64,000 nucleotides of DNA from Thereva unica (Eukaryota; Arthropoda; Insecta; Diptera; Therevidae): assembly GCA_949987705.1 (NCBI GenBank), contig OX465282.1, forward strand, positions 11,892,501 through 11,956,500. The letters are read 5' to 3'. The translations under genes were made by a program, and so were the position numbers. The notes under the pieces were generated by a model. It saw only the letters and a list, made by a program, of their open reading frames with translations. It was not told the DNA's origin and did no database searches. This document shows positions 12,106-23,976 of the stretch, in pieces (within the stretch, counting starts at the first letter, position 1; each line of letters begins with the position of its first letter).

Positions 12106-13422
12106 TTAATTGAGCCATCAAAAATTTATTTGGCGCGTTGAAAGTATTTCCAATCCAGTGCTGTATTACTTACAACCCGTGACCCAATCCCCAGAAAGAC
12201 CGATTTTTAGACAGTTTTCCAAAAGACCGAAACCCGAGTACTCCAAACAGCAGACCCAGACAGCATATATCCAAAAGTCTCAGCAGCAATACCTCCTGTA
12301 TCTTCTAGAGGGAAGATTTCCATCTCACTAGGCCCATATTATTGAGGAAAAATGCTTCTAACGTTGTTAAGGCATCGAAACTCGTGCAGCACCAACTCAA
12401 ACCATCCTTCTGTATCTGATGTTCCTTGGAGACACATTTCTACATGCAATGCCTTGCTAGCGCACTACCAAAGACAATGTATGGTTCCGTACCGGAGGAC
12501 TCCAAAGTGCAGCCAGCCACAGTCTTCACAATTTAAAGATCCAAAAGTGGTGAATTCAGCAACACTTCAGTTGGTGTAGTGTGTGTGGTATGAAAGTCCC
12601 TAATACCCGATATATACCTTCTTTACACCCTGTCTAAGGAGCACTTAAATGGTTTTTGTGTGGGTTAAGTCTACCTTAGCACTCGTGTTATTATAGACCT
12701 CAATGTCATAGTGTATGTCTAGTAGGTTATCATCGATAAAGTATTGAACAGTTTCCTACAATGGTTAAGATCCATTTTCGTCTTAATCATTTTTTTTAAA
12801 GTGATGGTGCCAGGTCCGCATATTGATCGCCGATCAGAATTGTGTCAATAACTTCAAACCTCTACCCTTCTAAATAAAGACAGTAGCTTGCCGACGTCCT
12901 GCTGATAAGCTTTGTCCTAGCTACCACTACTCTTTCACTATGAGGACACTTGCAATCGTATTCATAAACTTCCAATTCGTCAGAATCGTAACACTGTCGA
13001 CATACGCAACGGTTCGTAGGATCAATTCTTCTAGCCGTATAAGCAAAAAGCCCACAAGGATGTTGCACAGAAGAGGTTATCCACCCATATGCATGTCATC
13101 CTTCCTAATCACTATCTCAGCAGAGCAGGTATTCTCTCAAACCTCATCAGAGTATTTTTATTTTACTGATTATGGTCATCCTCGTATACGAATTTGTCTC
13201 GGCTATTTTCGGTAGTTTTTGAAGGACTGTTTCTGTAAACCTGCCAGCCAGGTACGCCTACTGGCTTCTATTTACAGGAGATCTTTTCAGCATAGTGTTT
13301 TCCACAAAAGTCTTCACACTGCTTTCAACAGAAATGGTAATGTACTGACCATCAGTGTGAAGTTTTCCTCTATAGTGTAGACCTTCTTATATGACTAGGG
13401 GAAAACTGTCACTTTGGGTAGT
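12106..13422. other. Non-coding DNA, no gene recognised
   Basis: Several short ORFs occur (for example 12110-12331 and 12940-13215), but their compositions do not resemble proteins I know and they lack context. Part of this stretch may be ancient LINE sequence. Confidence 0.3.
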
Positions 13423-13492
13423 CCGAAATGCTACCTGCTACTGCCGAAATGCTACCTGCTACTGCCGAAATACTACCTGCTTCTAAACTGGT
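13423..13492. repeat. 21-bp tandem repeat, about three copies
   Basis: The unit CGAAATGCTACCTGCTACTGC is repeated about three times, the last copy with a G-to-A change and a partial end. Confidence 0.9.
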
Positions 13493-13599
13493 ACTGACTG
13501 TTTCCAAAAGGCTAAGAGTAATGACTTCTGGGCCTGTTGCACGCTTCACTTGCTTTACGGTAACAATCCTATAAGCCTCGTCTCGGTTCCACTTCGTTG

Positions 13600-13860
13600 G
13601 AATTCAATTTCGAATAACTCAAGATTTATCCGAGACCTAGCTGCCTGGAAAGTGATCTCCCATCAGGATCTTACTAGTTTTCAACTACTTCTAGGCCACC
13701 CTCCCTTCTACATCACCAACTTTTGAGGTTGTGCTCTGTAGATCACTCTTTGAAGTCTGGTATACCATCTATTCCTGAGAAGAAGCTCCTCGGAGACTCT
13801 CCTTCACGTTGTAGTTCGCCATTTCCTAGGTTGTAGGAAGCCATTTCCTATAGAATGTTA
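13600..13860 (+). pseudogene. Decayed LINE C-terminus (R1/LOA-type)
   Basis: Near 13788-13845 a broken frame gives ETLLHVVVRHF, which parallels the ALHVLCECP zinc-knuckle segment of the LINE at 7895-9640. The upstream bases also parallel that element weakly. No intact frame remains. Confidence 0.35.
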
Positions 13861-15024
13861 AAGAATAAGTAAGTATAATGCTTCACTACCCTTTAATCAA
13901 ACCACTTGCACTTCTAAGGAAAAACCAAAACCCATGAAAACCACTCACCGCAGCAGTTGCCCCCATTCGCCAAGTGCTTCTCTCTTGTGAATTTCCCACT
14001 CAACAAAACACTAATTTCCTTAATGCAGATTTCTTTCTATTTAAAGACTTTTACATAATTATTGTAAATATCAAAAAACTACTCAAAAAAGTGTAAGTCT
14101 TGTCTCCTTCCCCGTTCTGTCTACACATAGAGCAAGGAAGACTCTACGCACACATTTACCCCCCCAAAAAAAGGAAGCGTACAAACATTGTCTCTAGAGA
14201 ATTTTCATGGTGATTGAATGCTACTTTCCTATTTCAGACGATGAGCAAACAAAGTCTCTATCTTCCTCTCTGGCAATGCCTTCTCCCACTATGCCACCTC
14301 TCGTCGTCGAATGAAAGTTCCAGGAGAGAGTTGTACGGTGTTACCCTGATGCTGGGATTCTGGGGAATACTGATGCTGGGAAAACCATCCCAGAACGGAA
14401 ACTTCTTAGCGATGCTCTGCCGGGGCAGAAGCGGGCAGAGCCAGCATCTTTCAATGTTTGAAGAAAGCGAAAATACTTTGCGAAGACAAGTTTATTCTTG
14501 AAATTTAATTTTTTAATCAGCTTAAAACGTTAAATTAATCAAGTCTAAATGCGGCTGGGAATACAGCCATGAACACGATTGTTAGCGTTTGTGCCTCTGA
14601 TTAACATAGATCTCCTGATGGCGCGCACAGTAGCTGGGGGTGGATTTACTGGAGATGTTTATTTTGTTATCCTAATAAGATTCTTTCCTTATGACAATGT
14701 TAGTTGTCGTGGAATGATTCTGAGGTTTTTCCAGGTCCCAAAGGTTGTTGACGAGATTTGATTCCGGGTTTGAGTTTAGCTGAAAATCATCGATGCATTA
14801 TGATTATGTCAAATGGATATTTCAATTTTTGCTGGCCAATGTTGTCTATTTCATGTATTTCGTTTGTTAGAGTTACGCCACAATATGCAAACCTGTGCAT
14901 ACAGCTTGAGCTTAAGGTTACGATAGAAATAAAGCTTGAAGTGGAGCCATAAACCAGAGATCAGAAACGTAAATAAAAGCGGCAGCCCTACTTACGTAGT
15001 TAAAATACAGATGACATGAAGCTG
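13861..15024. other. Non-coding DNA, no gene recognised
   Basis: The stretch begins with an AATAAGTAAGTA tail-like tract at 13864-13876. The ORF at 14214-14501 contains a GATGCTGGGA repeat pair but matches nothing I recognise. I see no TIR or LTR pair. Confidence 0.3.
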
Positions 15025-15207
15025 AAACCAGCTTTACACGATGCGGTGAACGATTGAACAGTATCGACAGCAGCCTGAACGTTCCCAAACACGAACGTTA
15101 TATGCTTCACATTGGGCTCTCGTAGTTCGACCACACACGAACTTACTATCTTACTATCAAGCGTCCGACGCTTGAGGGTGCTTATAGCATCGTGTAGAGC
15201 CGGCTTA
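15025..15207. mobile_element. Short TIR element (MITE), copy 1
   Basis: The left end carries AACCAGCTTTACACGATGCG. The right end, read on the minus strand, carries AAGCCGGCTCTACACGATGC. A related copy lies at 32764-32971, with the same ends and a similar interior (GAACGATTGAA near the left, AAGCGTCC near the right). There is no coding capacity and the target duplication is not clear. Confidence 0.6.
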
Positions 15208-15773
15208 ATTATGACATAATGCCAACAGGCAAATGATGACAGTTTACTGAAAAAGGCACATCCTGCACAAAAGAAAAGGGATATCACAAGATGAAACAAT
15301 TAATCTAAAAAGCAAAAAAAAAAAACATTTAAACTCATTCTTTACAAATAGATTCGCAAAAGTGAGGAATCTTTAGAAAACTATCTTCTGTTCGATCGTA
15401 GATCTAAGATAGAATCGATCAAAGTCTATAATGGACTCCAACAAAGAGGCAAAGCAAAGCCTAACATTGGCATCTAAGTTGCTGAGGTATACGAAGTACC
15501 AGTTGTCAGAAGTATATCCAATACTGTGGCTCCACAAAAGTACACCCGGGGCCTCTATAACAAAACCTGAAAAACCGCTGTTCAGAGAACTCTGGACTGC
15601 ATAGGTATGATTTTGACGACTATATATTAATGAGATCGATGAACAGAAAATAGGACCAAGCTCTTTAGAGTCCGACCGGAAACACATTAGCTAGTACGAC
15701 CGAAAACTCTTTTTCTTATGGAATGTCCTATGTGGTAGTCTTTAGGGGTACCAAGCCAAATGGTATAGACCTG

Positions 15774-16370
15774 GGGCCAGTTCACGCAATTCGACACTCG
15801 ATATCGACATCGACGCTTTATGAAAACGACATTAATTTCTACGACGTTGAATTTGGGTTCAAGTAAGTCGACGTGTCGAATGTCGTTTTCCCAAAATAAT
15901 TTCTCCTAAAGGTATGCAAAATCCAATGAAACCGCTGCACTTTTCACATTTTCCACAAGGGGGACAAGCTGCAAATAATACTAAAACTTCAATAATGTGA
16001 ATAATTAAATTAATTAATTAAACAAATTCATAATAATATTGGAAAATCTCAACTCTGAATTTATTTTTGCACATCTAACTCTTCTTGGAGTAGTTATATT
16101 TGTTATTTTTCTACTAATAGTTTTTCTTTTTCTATTGCATTTTGCTCGTTCAGAAATGTAAAAAGTTTTGTGTAAAATTATTTCTGCTTTGCTCTAATTG
16201 GCACCACAACTCGTTTTTAATACAACAATAAATGAATTCGACGCCAAACGTGGCGTCGAGAAGATTAACGACACTTTTAAAACGACAAACATAAAACGTC
16301 GACTTGCGTGAACCGAAAACGACATTTAACGCGTCGTTTTCAGTCGACGTCGAATTGCGTGAACTGGCCC
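15774..16370. mobile_element. PIF/Harbinger-type MITE (597 bp), TSD CTG
   Basis: The left end reads GGGCCAGTTCACGCAATTCG and the right end is its reverse complement. Exact 3-bp direct repeats, CTG, flank it (15771-15773 and 16371-16373). A 3-bp duplication with GGG-starting TIRs fits PIF/Harbinger. The subterminal regions are packed with TCGAC and AACGAC motifs in both orientations. The interior is AT-rich with no transposase. Confidence 0.75.
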
Positions 16371-16575
16371 CTGAACATCCACAAATCAGGGATGCCAAAG
16401 TCGCAATCGGGATTTCTGAAAGACGAACCTGGATTAGAGAGCGGCCGATTTAAATATGTATGAAAGTTAGGCTATTCATAAAAAATTTAAGAAACTAAAT
16501 AAAATAGCCTAATTTTTAATCACCAGGACCTTTCGCGCCTAGGCGACTCACAGTGGGGCGAACATACTGCTTCGC

Positions 16576-16835
16576 TGGCCAAAATTCGAGAAGTTGATGA
16601 ATTCTTTTGAAACTTGATATTACATGGATTTTGGGGTCGTTGATTACGAATCTGATATCAAATTTTCAAAATTCAAAATGGCGGACCGGAAGTGAAATAC
16701 TTTTTTGGCCAAAAATTGAGGTAGCGCTGTGAAACTTGGTAGTATATGGTTTTCGGGGTCGCTGATTACGAATCTGATATCAAATTTTCAAATTTCAAAA
16801 TGGCGGACCAGAAGTGACATACTTTTTATGAAACA
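16576..16835. repeat. 130-bp tandem duplication inside the Transib element
   Basis: Two adjacent copies begin TGGCCAAAA (16576 and 16706), share GATTACGAATCTGATATCAA, and end in a segment resembling AAAATGGCGGACCGGAAGTG. They differ at scattered positions, so the duplication is not recent. It lies between the left TIR and the transposase 3' end. Confidence 0.85.
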
Positions 16836-17352
16836 TGTCGGACATAGTTTTCTCCCGTGAACATTTTCTTGCAAAATTTTCGCGATAGCGACGAATATCT
16901 TTATTTCTTGCTTCTTGCGCATCCTCGGATAATTGAGCAATGGGTAATGGAGCCTTCTCAATAATGTCAGCTCCGTGCATCAATACAATGTGCACCGACG
17001 TTGGCATTGGGTACAGGAATACAACTGGAGGTATGACTTTGCAACGTCCAAGCAATATTTTTTAAAATTCCCAATATCAATAGCAAAACCGCACGATATA
17101 GTTTGTAAAATTATTTTACAACTTGCTAATAATTGCTCGTCAATATTGAGAATTTTAGCTGCCAAAGCGCCGAGCAGTATTCCTATCATTGGTATTACCT
17201 GAAGCCTGCTTCGGAGCATCTATATTGAGTCCTAAAGTTTTACTGAATTCATTTTGAATATAAGCCTTTCGATCAGATACTCGTTTTTTATCTTCAGCAG
17301 AACGAGCCTGCCATTTTCCACTGCCGCCAACTTTATACGCTGCAGCAACCAC
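16795..17352 (-). pseudogene. Transib/RAG1-like transposase fragments
   Basis: Minus-strand frames carry pieces of a Transib transposase, the DDE enzyme family related to RAG1. The frame at 17352-17155 includes a lysine-rich segment and ends in GNTNDRNTARRF. A middle frame (17219-16980) has LQTISCGFAID and FKKYCLDVAK. The frame at 17055-16795 has MPTSVHIVLMHG, whose H-x4-H pair matches the zinc-binding histidines of RAG1-type cores. It then has QLSEDAQEARNKD, with a glutamate at 16924-16926 in the position expected for the third catalytic acid. The parts are in different frames and the N-terminal half is not recognised. Residue equivalences are from memory of the family, not an alignment. Confidence 0.75.
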
Positions 17353-18659
17353 TCTATAAATCGAATCCAGGTATGCAATGAAGCAATTCGAGCACGCCGT
17401 AATCTGCAGCGCGCAACTTTTTCTACTATAACTTTTTTTCGGGAGAGATCGGGAACGAGATATTCAGGATACTAAAACTAGACACTTTAACGAACATTTT
17501 CGTGCAAAAACCGTGACTGAACAACACTGAACAAAAAACTTATCACTATTTGAATCTAAAAAAAAATTAGATTTTTTCGATTTGCAGCGTAATTGTTATT
17601 AATTAGCCACATAAACAATTACACGTTTCTCGTTTTTGTAACTATATGTATATCTCTATTGTACATACCTTCATCATCACGTTCCATTTTACAGAAGTCG
17701 AATTCAACACTCCGTTCCAAAAATATACACTATACAATTTCACGTTCGCGCAATGGCGGTTGAGCGTCGCACGTGGAGGTTTCAAAGCGTCAACTTGTGA
17801 ATGACGTAGGGCCTCAGGTATACAACCTTTCGACCCGTTCCTTCCGGATTTTGATGCACCGGAGCTCCTCCTAGGGGACTGTGGCGGTAAAACACGAAAA
17901 TTCAAACCTTGATTTTTCGACTTTTGGCCAGCGAAACAAGCGTTTCGCCCCACTGTGCGACTGTAGCGCTGGAGGCTCTACTTAACCTAGAATGACTCCA
18001 CTTGGAAGTACAGAGAGCCACCAAAAGCGTTCCACTGAGGCTAAGCTGTATGATCATATCTGAGTGATGGGTCTTCACAGGAAGCATTCTACAATTTTTG
18101 GTGTTGTAGAAGAAATTCTGGAAGTGGGAATCAAATTGAATGCACGTGTAGATCCCCTATTCTAAGCCCTATTCCTGGTACTGTTCATTATGATGCCGTA
18201 CAGGGGATGGATTACTGGGTGCCTTAAGCATGGTGCGCAATATCCTTTCAAGAAATAGGCGGAATAGCTGGATCTGGGATATGCAGTTAAATCTAAAGAT
18301 TCCAGTTTTCTAGAGCATTAAGATTGAGCATCCCCTAAATTAGGACTGCCAACGTTATAGGCTGCATTTTAAGTACATTCTTGCGATCCGCTGTCATTGA
18401 GGCTTCAAATGCGATGTATATGTACGCCTGGATTCTGATGTTGCATTCATTAAATGGGAACCAGCTAATTCACCAGCCTGTTGAAGGGGGCCCCAGATGA
18501 TCAAGTTTTGATGTTACATCATACCGATTATTGGAGGTATACTCCTAATCTGGGCAGGTAAATTAGTTTGGGAGGCACAACTGAATCTCAAAGGGCAGCG
18601 TTTTGTTTGTGTGTCATTTTCAGGTACCTTATTATATCACCTATTTCAAAACTTAGAAA

Positions 18660-19494
18660 CCTCCCCTAAACCCTGTACTAACACGCTCGGTGCATTATCC
18701 TAACCAGATCTGGAACAAATGCAAGAAAAAAAGCTATTTCTTAGGCTTGTTCCTATCTATCTTGATTTTCTGTCCCAGAAGTTTCAATAAGAGCACGTGT
18801 GATCTTTGCTTGCTGTAGTCAGGTCAAGTACTTCTAGTTTGCCTCCTCCAACCCCCCAAGATTCCACCCTAGACTAAGCGCGAAAGCTCACTCAAGACAC
18901 AAACCAAAACGCAAAAACTTCAAGCTAATACACAAACCCAAGCTTAAACCAAAACACACAAGCTTCAAGCAAAGACACAAACCAAATAGCTCGATTACGG
19001 AATATAGTTCTAAGAGATGACACTGTAGCTACATAGCTACTTTATTTCTCACGATTGTCGTGACTGGCTTAGTTCGACTAGAACAGGAAGTGCTTTCTAA
19101 ATTATTAGAAAAGTGCACATGACCTGCTTATTAGTTTGTTTATTTAATTGCCGAGCATCTCGGAAGCCGATTCTCTTGTTCTTCTCAGCTATAAGACTTT
19201 CCATTGGTCGATGAATTTGATCGAAGCATCGAAACCTTTAGTCAAGCTATTCCCAAGCGTCTTCTTCATCCAGCTTTCCGATTCAAGTAACATCAGGTCG
19301 TTGAAAGCTGCCTGCTTCATTAAGTGACTGCGGATCCAGAACTACATTCATTACTTTAGTACTGGGTGTGCACAAAGCCCCCGTTATTTCGACACATGCC
19401 ATTCTTTGGAATTGGGTGAATGCCGATTTTTATATTCTTTTGAAAGAGCACGACCCGGTACCGTAAAACTGCCTTGGTCTGGTGGGTAAGCTTC
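18660..19494. other. Non-coding DNA with minisatellite-like repeat
   Basis: Between 18860 and 19030 an imperfect repeat rich in ACACAAACC and CTTCAAGC resembles the repeat at 5190-5400. The tails after both arrays also resemble each other (AGCTTGATT against AGCTCGATT). No gene was recognised. Confidence 0.45.
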
Positions 19495-19690
19495 TTGTGG
19501 TTTTTTCAACGAGGCCAAAAATTGTTGGGCGGAGAAGACAGGATTTCAGGACAATGGTCGGCATGGTTATTGACGATTTCATCACCTACTTTCTCATATA
19601 GCTTTGACGAGGCTGGGTCTGGCGTTCACACTCTACTAGTTTCTCCTTCATAGCGAGCTGTAAGTTCTGATTATTCAGTGCGACCTAGTT
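19495..19690 (+). pseudogene. Decayed LINE C-terminal fragment
   Basis: The bases parallel 9250-9440 of the LINE at 7895-9640. GAGGCCAAAAATTGTTGGGC resembles CGGCCAAGGATTTGTTAGGGC, GATTTCAGGACAATGGTCGG resembles GATTTCAGGACACTTGTTGG, and GTTCACACTCTACTAGTTTC resembles the CCACGTTCTCTGTGAGTG knuckle segment. No frame is open. Confidence 0.5.
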
Positions 19691-21201
19691 AGAACAATGA
19701 AATAGGAGTTACAAAACTCTAGGTAAATTGTTATTCAAAGAGTTATGTCCCATATATCAGAAATAAATGGGTTAGAGCACAATAGACCAAGTTTCAGATT
19801 TTGGACCTTATGCCCACTATTGCCACAGTACTCTGATCCTTTTTGAAATGGTCAATCCGTACCATATGTTTATACGTATCAAAACAAATTTTTCAAAACA
19901 ATTTGGGTCATTTGGGATATCTAAGCTGAGCTTATCATCATTAGGCGGCTGCCTGCCTAATATTTAACAATCCAGAATCAAGTATAATTCGACATAAAAA
20001 GCTTTCCTTATGTTCCCTATGTTTATCATAGTCCTGCTTGACCCTATTAAAAATAAATGAACAGATCAAAGACGAACATCTCAACATGATTGCATCCGGC
20101 TGTTTCATTAGTCTTTATATAAATGCGACAATAATTGACCGTTGATATTGTCCCCTAAAAATCCTTGTAGGTTATTTATAAATTTTGTCCATGTATGTTC
20201 TTTAAAAAAGTATCTATATATGGCGTCAATATCCTTAGGCATTACAATTTTCTGTTGTATTGTATTGTGAACCAACTATTGTATATATCTGTATGGGAGT
20301 GTAGTACAATATTAAGGATATAGAGCAGGGTTGGTATAGTAGCAGAGTTGTGTGAGGATTGTTTGGGTGGCAAAATGGGGGTATATTTTAAAGCCACAAC
20401 AGTAATTATCCATCCGAAGGAGAAAACTTCAAAAACTCAATTCGCAATTAAAACTCGACAAATATCAGAAATTTCTGTTGGACGCCGCCGGGCGTTGACT
20501 AATTGACAACCAAAAACTTTTCGACCAAAAACCCCTTTCTACCAATGGTGTTGGGCTGATTGTGTGTGATGGTAAAGAGATGACAATGATTGTTAGAGAA
20601 GTCGGGTTTTGGGGTAAAATTTCTCCCCCCCATTTCTCTTCTTCTATTTTATCATCTTTTATTTTTTTCATAATATATACAGTGAAGGCAAAAAAAAAAA
20701 AAAAAAACAAAACAAAAGCGTTTTAAAATTCCACCAGTAGAGATAGTATATAGTATAGTCTAGATATATATTGAGTAAGAAGAAGTTAGAAGGACGGCAA
20801 CAGGATAACTAAATTGGGCCGGAAAGGGTCAAAACGGGAAACGAAGACACAGTTGCAATGGAAATTTCATTTTCCCTTAATTTTATATATATTTTATTCG
20901 AGACCCTTCTGCACTTATATACAAACATACATACATACATATTATATAGTTATACCCTATACTAGACCCACCAGAGAGAAGCAACATGGCGCTAGAGGTT
21001 GGCTATATGCTACTTAAACTGGTTAAATTTGCTCATCAACTTCTTCAGTGTAGGAAACAGTCCGTTTCCTTGCAATTGTGCACAAAAAGGATACTACAAA
21101 CACACACAAAAAAATCTATATATATGTATATAACTTCAAAAGGAACAGAAAGGATAAAGATGATCTCATCGCATTCTGATGTGGTAGGAGACAAAACGTA
21201 A

Positions 21202-21225
21202 CAAAAAAAAAAAAAAAAAAAAAAA
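21202..21225. repeat. Poly(A) tract
   Basis: A near-uninterrupted A-run, with no recognisable retroposon body immediately upstream. Confidence 0.9.
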
Positions 21226-23910
21226 CAAAATATACATGAAGAAAATAAAAAAAGGACTTTTAAAAAAAATAATCTCTCTCTCCTTTTTGCACACAGAATG
21301 CAAAAATCTTCGTCCTAGCAACTACCGACTCCAGTGTCTAGGGGAAAAATTTCTTGCTGTTTCTGCTTCTTGCTCCTTATTCAAGGATTATTTTAATTAC
21401 ATTTCGTAATTAGCCTTAAGCTATGCACTATCCTTGCACACTTTTCATGAAATTAAGAACAAAATAGCAAAAAAAAAATGAATATATATTTAAGGATTTT
21501 TGTCTGTCTGTGTGTGTTTCTTGTATGTTCCGGTCATGGTATGGCTCTTTTCATGGTGAGAAATGATAATCGGTTTTTAAGATTTCTTTTATTGTTATTA
21601 TTATTAAGATTCTCTCTGGGAGAATTAAATGTTACATAAAATGAGAGACAATTTTAGAGTGTTAGCGTTGTGGCTTTGATGTGTAATTAGGGTAATGACA
21701 ATATATCGAACATACGGACGGACGGACAAATCAGCCTCCACAGCCCGCGTCAAGCAGGATCAATTTAGACTTGGTTAATTTTTGGTCAGTAGTAAGTCTA
21801 TGGAGTTCCTGCATCATAGGGGGATCCTTGCATACTTGCTTACGCCAAAGCCTGGAAGTATGCAATGTGGTTTGTGTCCTTGGTTTGATGAGAGCTTTTG
21901 GAGGGTGTAAATATGGAATGGGGTTTATGTCCGTGATGGGTGGGAGTTTTTGGTACTTAGAGGTATGAAATGCGGTTTAGGTGTATTTGGATGTGTGCCG
22001 GTGCGAGTTTCTTTGGAGATGGCCAATTCTTATTTCGGCTACTGTCAATATAGCTCCCGGTTGTTGTATTCACAATTCTTCAATATAAACTTTTTACTGG
22101 TGTAAGGTTTGTTACAATTCCCCAGAAAATTCTAATTTTTAATGCTGTACTGCTACTTCCAAATAGTGGCCACATTAAATGTCTGCTCCCCTAAATTTCC
22201 TGACATCCTCCAGATTTGTTTTCATATGCGAATGACGGCCACATGGCCTACCTGATTATTTTTAGTACCATCCGGCGATGTCCAGGATTCCTTCTCTATC
22301 TTTTTTTCACAAAAGCAAGTTTCACGGTGTAAATTACAGAAATAAATGAAAACCTCATCATTGTTGTCAGTAACTTGGCTTATGCCTTGATTTCCAATTC
22401 TGTGTTCAAGGACGGTGTTGCTAGGGCTGATCTATGCGTTTAAGTCAAACACATCAGAACAATGAAGTCTTCCTTGGAATAAAGCCTCATTCACTCGCTT
22501 CTTGTCTAGTACGCTGACGTACATTAATAATCTTTTCAGAACCTGTTGACCAGCTAACAACTCTTACCGCTTTCAGTTTTGTTCCTGCCAGAATATAGAG
22601 GTAGATATTCCCCCCATCTGGTGGTATAGCCAACTCCCATATTCTTAATATTATATCGGTTCTTCTCTTTGAGGACTTTATTCAGCGGTCTATCAAAAAG
22701 CAGCGTTCTTACAGTCCATTATCCAATTGGTGTCTTGGTTCAAAAAGCAAAGGTCGACATTGTGTCGCAGTATTATCCATTCAGTTCCGAGGTGTTTTTT
22801 CATGAGGTATTTTGGACGGTTCCGATTCGCAGAGAGAGAGAGAGGTTTTTTGTGAGCTTTTTTACCATCAGCACAACAACTTACAACTTTTTTTATGGCG
22901 CAGAACACATGCCATTCGACCATCTTCCGTTAGCTCGTTCAGAAGAAGTACCATAGGTCGGGATTAGGACTCGTTAACCGAGCAGTTAGGTGCAGTGACT
23001 CTTATCGCAGTGAGTCTTCTCGCTTTTTAATATTGTGACAAGTACTGAGGTTGAAATTTTCCATAAAACACGAATGCTCTTCCTATACACCGACGGGACT
23101 ATTCACACCTTATCGACTAAAGTGCTGAAGACGACTTACCATAAGCTCAATGAACGGCTCTGGAACTGTATTCATCGGTTCGGAAGTGGCTGTTAGTGCA
23201 ACAACCAGGTTGATGTAGAAGGCCCTAAATAACCAGAACTGGTCAAATATACCGCACGCCCTAGGTATACAATTCTGGAGAATTGCAACTGTTGGTGAGC
23301 ACTAGGAAGGACACAGGAAGGTATTATAATTGGACACACCCATGGAGGATCGTTAAGGCAGACGAACTGATTGTGTAGAGTGCACCGAGACATATACATT
23401 TTATATGTATCACCTCGCGCGGATACTTGATCCTAGCCTCATTGTATTTTTCGTAGTTCATCCAATTCAGTACATTTTCGATTTCACTATTCTTGTTTTA
23501 AGGCAGGCTCTTCGTTACTCCTGTATCTCTGGATTTCAGTAGTAGTTTGTACGTTCCAACGGACACGTCCAATACCAATTGTACCTTTATAGGTTAACTA
23601 CAATAAATCTAACTTACTTTATAACAAAATTCTCAAAAGAATCTGTTTTGTTTTAGTATCTACCCTTGTCTGTCTGCCCTTAACCTCCACTGGTCGGACG
23701 GGCATACCCTCATGCTATCCTCCAAAGTGAAATATTGAATCAAAATTAATTGGAACCGAGAAAAGGGGTTTTAATACCCTTTTAACACGCCTTCTCCTCC
23801 TAGAGCCTTCGGAAGGAAATGGGGTCAAAGACTGTTCGGTACGCAACGGTGGTGTGTCCAATCCAATCTGGTGTAGAGGCCAGCGCTGAACATGACCTAT
23901 AACATGTCAT

Positions 23911-23976
23911 AAAGTAACGAAGGTTTCTCGAGATCGGCAGCATAAGGTAACGAAGGTTTCTCGAAATCTGCAGCAG
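23911..23976. repeat. 33-bp tandem duplication
   Basis: Two adjacent units share GTAACGAAGGTTTCTCGA and differ at a few positions. A third partial match (TGTAACGAAGGTTGCCGA) lies near 24340. Confidence 0.85.

Larger units (their letters stand above)
16549..17957 (-). mobile_element. Transib (RAG1-related) DNA transposon, internally decayed, TSD CGACT
   Basis: Both ends begin with the heptamer CACAGTG inside the shared 14-mer CACAGTGGGGCGAA. This is followed by 8 diverged bases and then a shared TTCGCTGGCCAAAA. Exact 5-bp direct repeats, CGACT, flank the element (16544-16548 and 17958-17962), the duplication length known for Transib. Transposase fragments lie on the minus strand between 17352 and 16795. 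The remainder includes a 130-bp tandem duplication (16576-16835) and AT-rich spacer. At 1.4 kb it is much shorter than an autonomous Transib. Confidence 0.88.
15730..18650 (+). pseudogene. Decayed R1/LOA-type LINE split by a MITE and a Transib element
   Basis: Pieces of one LINE copy line up with the element at 7895-9640. The stretch 15735-15770 (ACCAAGCCAAA) parallels its QAKYLG region. Bases 16517-16548 joined to 17958-17985 parallel its 8461-8500 region. Around 17985-18060 a frame gives LHLEVQRATKS. Around 18343-18515 the bases follow the RNase H C-terminus (CTGCCAACG, then TTGCATTCAT). The pieces are separated by the elements at 15774-16370 and 16549-17957, both with target duplications, so both inserted into this relic. 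Confidence 0.6.

Noticed and set aside
17642..17953. 103-codon ORF on the minus strand inside the Transib right end
   Set aside because: It starts within the TIR and does not resemble any part of a transposase I can recall.
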